Assembly (NCBI GenBank): GCA_910578235.1
Contig: CAJTPP010000089.1
Span: forward strand, 1-8,221
DNA from: an uncultured Clostridia bacterium
Lineage (GTDB): Bacteria > Bacillota > Clostridia > UBA1381
Direction of reading: 5' to 3'
Length of the DNA stretch: 8,221 nucleotides
The notes below the pieces were generated by a model. It was not told where the DNA came from. It ran no database searches and saw only the letters and a list, made by a program, of their open reading frames with translations. Each line of letters starts with the position of its first letter. Positions within the stretch are counted from its first letter, which is position 1. Position numbers and translations under genes: made by a program. Shown here one piece after another: positions 1-6,029 of the stretch.

Positions 1-260
1 TCTCTGTGCGCATAAAAATCGGGAAAATATTTATGTCCTCCGATATGGTCCCAATGAATATGCGTAGCAACAGCCGTAATTGGCTTATCTGTGAGCTTTT
101 TGACTTCATCAAATATATTGCATATTCCAAGCCCTGTATCTATTAACAAGCTGTGTTCCGTGCCGTTTAACAAATAGCAATGAGTTTCTTCCCAATGACG
201 ATATTCGCTGATAATGTATGTATCGCTGTCAATCTTCTCTATCGTAAACCAATTATTCAT
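1..260 (-). CDS. Metallo-beta-lactamase-fold hydrolase, N-terminal part (runs off left edge)
   Basis: The N-terminal 86 codons of a zinc-dependent hydrolase of the metallo-beta-lactamase (MBL) superfamily are visible; the rest lies beyond the left edge. The start is the ATG at 258-260, preceded by a perfect AGGAGG at 270-275 with a 9-nt spacer. Residues 1-42 have the usual MBL opening: a beta strand, then THCYLLNG and LLIDTGLG, where the Asp-Thr-Gly turn leads into the metal site. Residues 66-72 read THIHWDH, the HxHxDH signature that binds the zinc ions (His67, His69, Asp71, His72), followed by GGHKYF. Cytoplasmic location is inferred, since no signal peptide is seen. The superfamily covers glyoxalase II, lactonases, RNases and flavoproteins. 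Without the C-terminal half the substrate cannot be given. A promoter at 303-331 suggests it is transcribed on its own as well as from upstream. Confidence 0.9.
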   Translation of the reverse strand, partial: MNNWFTIEKIDSDTYIISEYRHWEETHCYLLNGTEHSLLIDTGLGICNIFDEVKKLTDKPITAVATHIHWDHIGGHKYFPDFYAHR

Positions 261-302
261 TTCAAAATTCCTCCTGTCAAAGATTTGCATCTCTTTACTG
301 TC

Positions 303-331
303 AGTATATCATACCATCAATCAAATAACAA
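303..331 (-). promoter_or_regulatory. Sigma-A-type promoter for the MBL-fold gene
   Basis: On the minus strand a -35 box TTGTTA (326-331) and a -10 box TATACT (303-308) are separated by exactly 17 bp. Transcription would begin near 296, giving a leader of about 36 nt before the ATG at 260. The -35 box lies inside the last codons of the anion permease gene, whose stop is at 317-319, so the hydrolase can be expressed separately from the permease. No terminator hairpin is visible between the two genes, so read-through is also likely. Seen by eye only; no start site is known. Confidence 0.5.
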
Positions 332-1456
332 CACCCATTTTATTACCTCATATAATCCCATCAGAACTGCAAGAAAAATAACATTTACTACCGTAAAATA
401 CAACAGATATTTTCCTCTCAGAGACTTATTTTCACGTCCGATAAACTTAAACGAAATCAAACTAGCCATAGACGCTATAAGCGTGCCCAAGCCACCCAAA
501 TTCACTCCGACAATCAGAGGCTTCAAATTATTCGTAAATCCCGAAAGCAGCAATGCTGCCGGAACATTACTGATTAGCTGGCTCGATAAAATCCCCGTCA
601 TACACTCACGCCCATCAATCACACTTTTTATGTAATTATTAAATACAGGTATTCTGCCCATATTACCTATAAAAATGAAAAACGCTATAAAGGTTATCAG
701 CAACGTATAATCCACTTTTGCAAAAACCTTATGGTCTGTAATCGCAGTTAATACTATTACAACCGCAAGCGTTATTCTGTAATCAATCAGCCGCGCCACT
801 GTCAGCAGGCACAGCGTAAACATCGCTGTATAAACCGCTGTCTTTCCTTTTCCGCAAATGCGTTCTTTTTCAGAGAATTTTATATTTATATTACTTTCGC
901 CTTTTCTGAGTATTGGGCAAACTGTCAGCAAAACAAACGAAACTACTGTATACGGCAGCATAATCATCACAAATTCGCCAATGCCAAGCCCTGAAATCCC
1001 ATGCAAATACAAATTTTGAGGATTGCCAATAGGCGTAAGCATACTGCCAAGATTAGCCGCAACAGTCTGCATTACAACAATAAAAATTATATTTTCCCGT
1101 TTAACATCACTGCCAAGAATATCCAAAACCGTAAATGTAAATGGCACAAACGCAATAAGCGCTACATCGTTAGTTATAAACATACTGAAGAAAAAGCAGA
1201 GCATAACCAATATAAACGTTAAGCCTTTAACGCTATGTATGCGTTTAAGCAGATTTTCAGCCAAAAGGTTAAACACTACTGTTTTTTGAAGTCCTGCAAC
1301 TACCGCCATCAGACAAAACAGCAGCGCTATCGTTCTGAAATCTATATAGCCTATATATTGCGCGTCAGGCGTTACAAAAAAAGATGACACAATCGCAAGC
1401 GCTGCCGAAATACTAAGCACTGTTTCATTTTTTATAAAGTATATTATATGTCGCAT
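317..1456 (-). CDS. ArsB/SLC13-like (IT superfamily) anion permease
   Basis: A 379-residue integral membrane protein of the ion transporter superfamily that includes citrate (CitMHS), SLC13 carboxylate/sulfate and ArsB/NhaD-type carriers. About ten hydrophobic segments fill the chain. Two inverted-repeat halves can be recognised. The first has ITNDVALIAFVPF (about 94-106) followed by NLGSMLTPIGNPQNLYL (135-151); the second has SQLISNVPAALLLSGF (292-307) followed by NLGGLGTLIASMASLISF (319-336). In this fold the ND/NVP and TPIGNP/GGLGT hairpin loops line the substrate and cation sites. The substrate cannot be assigned: dicarboxylate, citrate, arsenite and Na+/H+ exchange all remain possible, and no ars or citrate genes lie nearby. 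The start is the ATG at 1454-1456, 4 nt from an AGGAGG that overlaps the stop codon of the upstream ATPase gene, so the two are probably translationally coupled. Confidence 0.85.
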   Translation of the reverse strand: MRHIIYFIKNETVLSISAALAIVSSFFVTPDAQYIGYIDFRTIALLFCLMAVVAGLQKTVVFNLLAENLLKRIHSVKGLTFILVMLCFFFSMFITNDVALIAFVPFTFTVLDILGSDVKRENIIFIVVMQTVAANLGSMLTPIGNPQNLYLHGISGLGIGEFVMIMLPYTVVSFVLLTVCPILRKGESNINIKFSEKERICGKGKTAVYTAMFTLCLLTVARLIDYRITLAVVIVLTAITDHKVFAKVDYTLLITFIAFFIFIGNMGRIPVFNNYIKSVIDGRECMTGILSSQLISNVPAALLLSGFTNNLKPLIVGVNLGGLGTLIASMASLISFKFIGRENKSLRGKYLLYFTVVNVIFLAVLMGLYEVIKWVLLFD

Positions 1457-1460
1457 GAAA

Positions 1461-1467
1461 CCTCCTA
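1461..1467 (-). promoter_or_regulatory. Ribosome binding site of the permease, overlapping the upstream stop codon
   Basis: The minus strand reads TAGGAGG here. TAG (1465-1467) ends the AAA ATPase gene, and AGGAGG (1461-1466) is the Shine-Dalgarno sequence of the permease, whose ATG follows after only 4 nt. A ribosome ending on the ATPase covers the permease start, so coupled translation of the two genes is the simplest reading. Confidence 0.75.
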
Positions 1468-2667
1468 TTTTAATTTATTCAACAGCCAATCAATCGCATT
1501 TATCCGCTTTATTCCGTCATAGTCAGCGACAGGGTCATTATCAAGTGTCAAAATATATTTGGGATAATTATCATTTATCTTTTTCAAAGATGCTAATTCT
1601 CTTTCCAGTGTTTTCTCGTCGCGTACACTTGCCGAAACTTGAAAATATATTATTCCCTCTGAATTCATTGCAACAAAATCCACTTCTGCATCACCCGACT
1701 GACCAACGTAAACATCATAACCGCGCCGTATCAATTCAAGATAAACAACATTTTCCAATATGTGTCCGACATCCGTACTGCGTTTGCCCAAAAGCATATA
1801 CCTTAAACCAATATCAACAACATAATATTTTTCAAGCGTTTTCAAATACTGCTTGCCTTTAATATTATACCGCTTTGCCTGATAAATCATCATACTGTCA
1901 AGCAGAGCCTTCAAATATTTTTCAACAGTTTTAGGGTCAATCTTTCTGCCCGCCGATGTCATAGTCTTTGCAATTTTTGTTGTCGACAACTGACTTCCTA
2001 TATTGTCAAATATAAATCGTGTTACGCTTTCAAGCATCATTACATCAGATATACTGTACCTCGCAACAATGTCCTTTAAAAGAACCGTATTGTATATTCC
2101 CGAAAGATAGTCGTGTATTTCTTTTTCATTGCTATTATAATTCAGCACATACGGAAAAGAGCTGTTCTCTATATACAGCTTGTATTTTTCGCTGACAGGA
2201 ATGTTGTCAGTATTTCCTATACAGTATTCAGAAAACGACAACGGCAGCATTCTGAGTTCTATATACCGCCCTGAAAGAAATGTTGCTAATTCTCCTGACA
2301 TAAAGTACGCATTTGAACCCGTTATATACAAGTCAACATTTTTCTTTATAAACAAACTGTCTGCTGCTTTTTCAAAGTTCTGCACGTGCTGTATTTCATC
2401 TAAAAAAATGTAGTTCATTTTATCGGGCAGCAATTTTTCTTTTATATATTTATACAGCTTGTGATAATCCTGTAATTCTTCATAGTCCATATCCTCAAAA
2501 TTAATGGATATAATCTGATTTTGTTTGATTCCGTTATTTAAAAGATACTCTTTATATATTTCAAACAATGTGGACTTTCCGCATCTACGTATGCCGGATA
2601 TAACCTTTATTATTTGCTTGTCCTTTGATTGTATAAGAAAATTCAGATAATCATTTCTCGGTATCAT
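1465..2667 (-). CDS. AAA ATPase with C-terminal DUF4143 domain (COG1373 type)
   Basis: A 400-residue ATP-binding protein of the widespread AAA_14 plus DUF4143 family, whose cellular role is not established. The Walker A motif is GIRRCGKS (25-32), Walker B is YIFLDE (86-91), and YITGSNA (114-120) followed by LSGRY (131-135) and LPLSFSEY (141-148) are the conserved sensor region. Residues about 224-268 resemble a winged helix (IAKTMTSAGRKIDPKTVEKY). The DUF4143 part includes VVDIGLRY (283-290), Glu305 in GHILENVVYLELIRRGYDVY, GDAEVDFVA (325-333) and YFQVS (341-345), the layout of a PD-(D/E)XK nuclease-like core with Gln343 at the usual Lys position. Length is normal for the family. The start at 2667 has GAGGTG 5 nt upstream and a perfect promoter at 2687-2715. 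It is the first gene of a two-gene unit with the anion permease. No nuclease or defence function is proven for it. Confidence 0.92.
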   Translation of the reverse strand: MIPRNDYLNFLIQSKDKQIIKVISGIRRCGKSTLFEIYKEYLLNNGIKQNQIISINFEDMDYEELQDYHKLYKYIKEKLLPDKMNYIFLDEIQHVQNFEKAADSLFIKKNVDLYITGSNAYFMSGELATFLSGRYIELRMLPLSFSEYCIGNTDNIPVSEKYKLYIENSSFPYVLNYNSNEKEIHDYLSGIYNTVLLKDIVARYSISDVMMLESVTRFIFDNIGSQLSTTKIAKTMTSAGRKIDPKTVEKYLKALLDSMMIYQAKRYNIKGKQYLKTLEKYYVVDIGLRYMLLGKRSTDVGHILENVVYLELIRRGYDVYVGQSGDAEVDFVAMNSEGIIYFQVSASVRDEKTLERELASLKKINDNYPKYILTLDNDPVADYDGIKRINAIDWLLNKLK

Positions 2668-2686
2668 AAAATCACCTCACTTACAT

Positions 2687-2715
2687 ATTATAATACTAAA
2701 ACATATCGCTGTCAA
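2687..2715 (-). promoter_or_regulatory. Perfect-consensus sigma-A promoter for the ATPase-permease unit
   Basis: On the minus strand TTGACA (2710-2715), a 17-bp spacer and TATAAT (2687-2692) match the housekeeping consensus at all twelve positions. Transcription should start near 2680, only a dozen or so bases before the ATG at 2667, so the leader is little more than the ribosome binding site (GAGGTG, 2673-2678). It lies in the 69-bp gap after the DUF255 gene. No operator-like repeat overlaps it, which suggests strong, unregulated expression. Confidence 0.85.
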
Positions 2716-2736
2716 TATTTTTACGTATTTTATTCC

Positions 2737-4653
2737 TTAAACTTCACTTATTGCATATTCTGTTAAATCATTTGTCGGCGGTAAGCATTTATTATCCTTA
2801 CACACATAATATGTTGTTCTGCCGTTTACAATGGGATAGTTTTCGTTTCCTCCCTCAATAACTCTCACTACCGCATTTATAGGAAAATGCATATGCTCAC
2901 CAACGAGTGAGCATACGATATGCGATGGAGGATTGATATTCATCAATAATGCGTACATATAGAAACAATATCCCGATGAATAGTCCTCTGCTGCACCTGC
3001 CATAAATTCAAGCTGTTTTTCTTTTATATCGTAAAATTCTCCGTCCGTAAGCTGTGACAGCATAACAAAATTATATGCCATAACGGAATTTCCACTCGGA
3101 ATTGCTCCATCATACGTTTCTTTAGGCTTCATTATAAGCTGTTCGTTTTCACTGCCATACAGATAAAATCCACCGTTTCTGTTGTCATAAAAATCATTTA
3201 CCGCCTTATGACAAAGCTCAACGGCTCTGTCGAGATATTTATGTTTAAAAGTCGCCTCATACAGACAAATAAGAGCATAAATATAAAATGCGTAATCATC
3301 AATAAATCCGCTGCTGCCGCGTCTTCCATCACGATAGCTTACATAAAGCGTATCGCCTTCAGCAAGCTTTTCTTCTATGAAACCGCACGCTTTCTCCGCA
3401 ACCCCAAGATATTTACTGTCCCCAATAATTCTGTATAACCTTGCAAAAGCAGCAATCATCAGTCCGTTCCACGAGGTTAGTATTTTATCGTCAAGATGCA
3501 GCTTTGTTCTTGACTTTCTGTACTCATACACCTTTGGCAAATACTCTGACATTCTATCATTAATTTCAGTATTTTCGAGCAGATTGGTGATATTTTTACC
3601 CTCAAAATTTCCGCGTTTTGTTATCCCGTAATAGTCATTGAATTTTTCTCCTGCTTCCTTTCCTAACAGTTCAGGTATTTCATCATAATTAAAGGTATAA
3701 TACTTGCCCTCCTCACCCTCACTGTCGGCGTCCTGTGCCGAATAAAACCCACCGTGAACGTCTGTCATTTCACGCATAATATACCCTGCTGTCCTTTCGG
3801 CGATTTCTCTGTACATCTCATTATTCGTTACGGCATAAGCATTGATATAACTTATTATTAAAAGCGCGTTGTCATAAAGCATTTTTTCAAAATGCGGCGC
3901 AAGATAGTATTTGTCTGTGGAATAACGTGAAAAGCCTCCGCCTATATGGTCAAAAATACCGCCTTTATACATCTGTGTAAGCGTATATTCCACCATATCA
4001 AGAGCTTGCTTTTTATCAGTCACTCGGTAATACTCCATAAGAAACATCAGATTATGCGGCATCGGGAATTTAGGCGCATTTCCAAAACCTCCGTATTTTT
4101 TATCAAATGAGCGTTCAAGCTGACTGTACGCCTCGTCTATGATAGTGCGTGTTGCCTGACCTTTTACGAAGTTTTCCCCGCTTATAGCTTTCTCAATTTC
4201 ATTGCCTGATAAAACTAACTTCTCTCTCTCAGTCTGCCATAGCTTGTGAATCTGTTTTAATAATGATTGAAAGGTTGGTTTCGGAAAATATGTTCCTGCA
4301 AAAAACGGTTTTTGTTCAGGCGTAAGAAACAGCGACATAGGCCATCCTCCGCCGCCTGTCATCGCCTGACACACACTCATATAGATACTGTCAATATCAG
4401 GCCGTTCTTCTCTGTCCACCTTCACCGATACAAAATATTTATTTAAAAGCTCCGCCGTTTCAGCGTCCTCAAAGCTCTCATGCGCCATAACGTGGCACCA
4501 GTGACATGTACTGTAACCAATGCTTAAAAATATAGGCTTATTTTCATTTTTGGCTTTTTCAAACGCTTCCTTTCCCCACGGATACCAATTTACAGGATTA
4601 TCCTTATGCTGCAGTAAATACGGACTGCTTTCGTTTTCTAAATTGTTTGACAT
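2737..4653 (-). CDS. DUF255 thioredoxin-domain protein (YyaL/SSP411 family)
   Basis: A complete 638-residue member of the YyaL/spermatogenesis-associated protein 20 family: an N-terminal thioredoxin-like DUF255 domain followed by an (alpha/alpha)6-barrel region resembling N-acylglucosamine 2-epimerase-type hydrolases. Near the N-terminus SSPYLLQHKDNPVNWYPW (9-26) is the family signature. The CHWCH motif (Cys50, Cys53) takes the place of the thioredoxin CxxC, followed by VKVDREERPDID and GGGGWPMSLFLTP. The barrel part carries GGFGNAPKFPMP, GGIFDHIGGGFSRYSTD, HFEKMLYDNA, YSAQDADSEGEEGKYY and ILTSWNGLMI, and the C-terminus has VCKDNKCLPPTND. The biochemical function is not firmly known. The chosen ATG at 4653 follows TCCTCC-complement GGAGGA (4661-4666) by 7 nt and starts the conserved alignment; a start at 4731 would add 26 residues translated from a terminator hairpin and is rejected. 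The gene looks monocistronic, cytoplasmic and intact. Confidence 0.93.
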   Translation of the reverse strand: MSNNLENESSPYLLQHKDNPVNWYPWGKEAFEKAKNENKPIFLSIGYSTCHWCHVMAHESFEDAETAELLNKYFVSVKVDREERPDIDSIYMSVCQAMTGGGGWPMSLFLTPEQKPFFAGTYFPKPTFQSLLKQIHKLWQTEREKLVLSGNEIEKAISGENFVKGQATRTIIDEAYSQLERSFDKKYGGFGNAPKFPMPHNLMFLMEYYRVTDKKQALDMVEYTLTQMYKGGIFDHIGGGFSRYSTDKYYLAPHFEKMLYDNALLIISYINAYAVTNNEMYREIAERTAGYIMREMTDVHGGFYSAQDADSEGEEGKYYTFNYDEIPELLGKEAGEKFNDYYGITKRGNFEGKNITNLLENTEINDRMSEYLPKVYEYRKSRTKLHLDDKILTSWNGLMIAAFARLYRIIGDSKYLGVAEKACGFIEEKLAEGDTLYVSYRDGRRGSSGFIDDYAFYIYALICLYEATFKHKYLDRAVELCHKAVNDFYDNRNGGFYLYGSENEQLIMKPKETYDGAIPSGNSVMAYNFVMLSQLTDGEFYDIKEKQLEFMAGAAEDYSSGYCFYMYALLMNINPPSHIVCSLVGEHMHFPINAVVRVIEGGNENYPIVNGRTTYYVCKDNKCLPPTNDLTEYAISEV

Positions 4654-4660
4654 ATTTATT

Positions 4661-4666
4661 TCCTCC
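4661..4666 (-). promoter_or_regulatory. Ribosome binding site deciding the DUF255 start
   Basis: GGAGGA on the minus strand lies 7 nt before the ATG at 4651-4653. It fixes the start at the residue from which family similarity begins and rules out the longer reading frame that opens at 4731 inside the hairpin. A TATAAT (4694-4699) lies further upstream and could be the -10 box of a promoter, but no convincing -35 sequence is found at the right distance, so it is not listed separately. Confidence 0.8.
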
Positions 4667-4705
4667 ATAATATCATTAGTATTTACAGTAACGATTATAT
4701 TATTA

Positions 4706-4738
4706 AAAGAGCTTGTCCCACGGTGGGACAAGCTCTTT
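4706..4738 (-). terminator. Strong hairpin terminator between amidase remnant and DUF255 gene
   Basis: A perfect 15-bp inverted repeat (4706-4720 with 4724-4738) surrounds a 3-nt loop. Read on the minus strand the stem ends in CTCTTT and continues TAATAATATAA, giving a short U tract as expected of an intrinsic terminator. It would end transcripts of the amidase remnant and insulate the DUF255 gene. On the plus strand the tail is GTTCAT, so it works better for minus-strand RNA. The GC-rich upper stem makes it unusually stable. Confidence 0.7.
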
Positions 4739-4740
4739 GT

Positions 4741-4860
4741 TCATACAAAAGCGGTTTACTGCTATTCTTCTGTAATTTTACCTAAATTTCAGCGCCCCTC
4801 CCCTGCGTCGATGGCGGTGCAGAAACGGCTTAAAATCGACACTTTTGGCACTTTAAAGCA
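4741..4860. other. Non-coding, partly GC-rich block after the truncated amidase
   Basis: No gene is supported here. By hand count the 40 bases 4791-4830 are about 70% G+C, far above the surrounding DNA. The amidase frame beyond its stop stays open for another 23 codons (4860 down to a TGA at 4789-4791), ending in AIDAGEGR, which echoes the LDAGHG motif of the amidase 26 codons earlier. The two copies share the 8-mer GACGCAGG (minus strand, 4880-4887 and 4802-4809), spaced exactly 78 bp. This could be a small inserted repeat element, a scar of a deletion, or chance; the sequence alone does not decide. Confidence 0.4.
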
Positions 4861-5016
4861 TTACTCATATGCGCCATGACCTGCGTCAAGAATAATTTTT
4901 AAGTCATTATCTGCAATAGTCTGACTGCTTTCATATTTTTTTATACCGAAAAATGCTATTATTACTGCAAGAACAATTAAAATTGCTGCAGCGATATGTT
5001 TTTTCATCACTATCAT
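4861..5016 (-). pseudogene. Truncated N-acetylmuramoyl-L-alanine amidase (Amidase_3), N-terminal remnant
   Basis: A 51-codon frame with a good ribosome binding site (GGAGGG in 5021-5030, 7 nt before the ATG at 5014-5016). Residues 4-6 are basic (MKKH after the first Met), about 8-24 form a single hydrophobic segment (signal anchor), and after a polar linker residues 39-48 read LKIILDAGHG. That string is the beta strand and first zinc-binding motif (GHG with metal-ligand His) that opens the catalytic domain of Amidase_3 enzymes such as CwlD, which cut the amide bond between muramic acid and the stem peptide. The frame then ends at TAA (4861-4863) after AYE, where a functional enzyme would continue for some 170 residues with the Glu and second His ligands. 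None of these are found downstream. The call rests on one short motif plus the anchor, so a genuine small membrane protein cannot be excluded. Confidence 0.55.
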
Positions 5017-5033
5017 TTTTCACCCTCCCGCAA

Positions 5034-5060
5034 ATAATATATAATATATTGTTATGACAA
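5034..5060 (-). promoter_or_regulatory. Possible promoter of the amidase remnant
   Basis: TTGTCA (5055-5060) is followed on the minus strand by a very AT-rich run with several -10-like hexamers; TATTAT at 5034-5039 gives a short 15-bp spacer, and TTATTT at 5032-5037 gives 17 bp with a poor match. It lies just below the bidirectional terminator and just above the ribosome binding site, which is where a promoter is expected, but the boxes are not clear-cut. Confidence 0.3.
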
Positions 5061-5068
5061 CACACACA

Positions 5069-5100
5069 TAAAAATAACGCTTGATTAAGCGTTATTTTTA
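5069..5100. terminator. AT-rich bidirectional terminator hairpin
   Basis: A perfect 14-bp inverted repeat (5069-5082 with 5087-5100) with a 4-nt loop GATT. Both arms end in runs of five A or T, so RNA from either strand would have an A-tract before and a U-tract after the stem core AACGCTT. It stands about 80 bp after the last gene of the sugar importer and probably acts as its second or main terminator. Confidence 0.65.
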
Positions 5101-5148
5101 TTCACCCAACTTTTCTCTTTACATAATATCAACATTTTCTTTAACACA

Positions 5149-5174
5149 AAGGCGGACAGTATACTGTCCGCCTT
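5149..5174 (-). terminator. 26-bp perfect palindrome just after the importer operon
   Basis: The sequence AAGGCGGACAGT with its exact complement forms a 26-bp palindrome beginning 5 nt after the stop codon of the MalG-type permease (5180-5182). As RNA it gives an 11-bp GC-rich stem with a tetraloop, followed on the minus strand by TGTGTTAAAG after CCTT, a weak U tract. Likely an intrinsic terminator or a 3'-end stabilising hairpin that works with the one at 5069-5100. Confidence 0.55.
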
Positions 5175-5179
5175 AATCA

Positions 5180-6013
5180 TTATCCTTTTACTCCTGATGA
5201 TGTCGCATTTTCTATGAAAAATCTCTGACAGAACAGGAACACGAAGATTATAGGTAAAAGTACAAGTGTTGCGGCTGCCATTTGCGAACCGTAATCCTGC
5301 ACCTGACCTGCCGAAAACAATTTTATACCTACCGAAAGCATTTGCTTGTTTATATCCGATATATACAGATACGGACTCATATAATCATTCCATGTCCATA
5401 CAAACGAAAACAGTACCATTGTAGCAATCGACGGTTTTGCCAGAGGCGTGATAATCCGCCAGTAAATTGTAAAATGATTACAACCGTCTATTTTTGCCGC
5501 CTCGCTAATTGATTCCGGAACACTTATAAACGCCTGTCTGAGCAGAAATACAAAGTATACATCCACACAGCTTGGAATTATGATTGCCCACATAGAATTT
5601 AAAAGTTTTAAATTTTTAAATATCATATATCTCGGAAGTATCATAATATCCGCCGGTATCATCATCGCCGCCAGCAAAACAAGAAATATTGCGTCACGTC
5701 CCTTAAAGCGTACTTTTGAAAATCCGTATGCCGTAAAGGTTATAAGAAACAGCTTAATAATTATTGTAATACCCGTCATCATTACCGTATTTACATACCA
5801 TTTAGGAAAATTATAATAATCACTATGGAAAAGTCCTTTTATATTCTCAAATGTTACAGGATTTGGAATTATCTGAAACGGCTTTTGCAGCACGTCTCCG
5901 CTTACCTTAAACGATGAGGATAACATGAATATGAAAGGATATATACAAAGCAAACCTATAAGTAACATCACTATTGTCAGTATCCAGCTTAGAACTTTAT
6001 TCTTTTTATACAT
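5180..6013 (-). CDS. Carbohydrate ABC transporter permease, MalG type
   Basis: A 277-residue inner-membrane permease of a sugar ABC importer. A hydrophobic segment at about 9-31 is followed by the typical periplasmic-side stretch with FENIKGLF and YVNTVMMTG (73-81), then five more membrane segments. The EAA loop that docks onto the ATPase reads EAAKIDGCNHFTIYWRIITP (171-190), with a Pro-rich continuation LAKP, and the C-terminus has QRFFIENATSSGVKG, close to the usual GAVKG ending of MalG/LacG-type proteins. The ATG at 6013 is preferred: AGAGGT (6021-6026) lies 7 nt before it and directly follows the TAA of the upstream permease. A GTG at 6020-6022 overlaps that ribosome binding site and is unlikely. 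It is the last gene of the operon and is followed by two hairpins. Confidence 0.93.
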   Translation of the reverse strand: MYKKNKVLSWILTIVMLLIGLLCIYPFIFMLSSSFKVSGDVLQKPFQIIPNPVTFENIKGLFHSDYYNFPKWYVNTVMMTGITIIIKLFLITFTAYGFSKVRFKGRDAIFLVLLAAMMIPADIMILPRYMIFKNLKLLNSMWAIIIPSCVDVYFVFLLRQAFISVPESISEAAKIDGCNHFTIYWRIITPLAKPSIATMVLFSFVWTWNDYMSPYLYISDINKQMLSVGIKLFSAGQVQDYGSQMAAATLVLLPIIFVFLFCQRFFIENATSSGVKG

Positions 6014-6020
6014 GCATCTC

Positions 6021-6029
6021 ACCTCTTTA
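6021..6029 (-). promoter_or_regulatory. Stop codon and ribosome binding site joining the two permease genes
   Basis: TAA (6027-6029) of the MalF-type gene is followed at once by AGAGGT (6021-6026), the ribosome binding site of the MalG-type gene, 7 nt before its ATG at 6013. The arrangement favours coupled, equal translation of the two halves of the channel and decides against the GTG start at 6022. Confidence 0.7.

Noticed and set aside
261..300. Small hairpin (AAAGA/TCTTT) in the leader of the MBL-fold gene as a riboswitch or attenuator
   Set aside because: Only five AT-rich pairs with an 8-nt loop, too weak to support a regulatory structure.
180..635. 151-codon plus-strand frame
   Set aside because: It runs antisense to the MBL-fold and permease genes, lacks a ribosome binding site and resembles no protein family.
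1455..1862. 135-codon plus-strand frame
   Set aside because: It is antisense to the AAA ATPase C-terminus, which shows clear family motifs; the plus-strand product has no recognisable features.
4654..4731. N-terminal extension of the DUF255 protein to 4731
   Set aside because: The extra 26 residues come from the terminator hairpin and AT-rich spacer, while a good ribosome binding site points to the ATG at 4653.
4520..4879. 119-codon plus-strand frame crossing the DUF255 start and the hairpin
   Set aside because: It is antisense to the conserved CHWCH region, then runs through the terminator hairpin and the amidase remnant; no ribosome binding site is seen.
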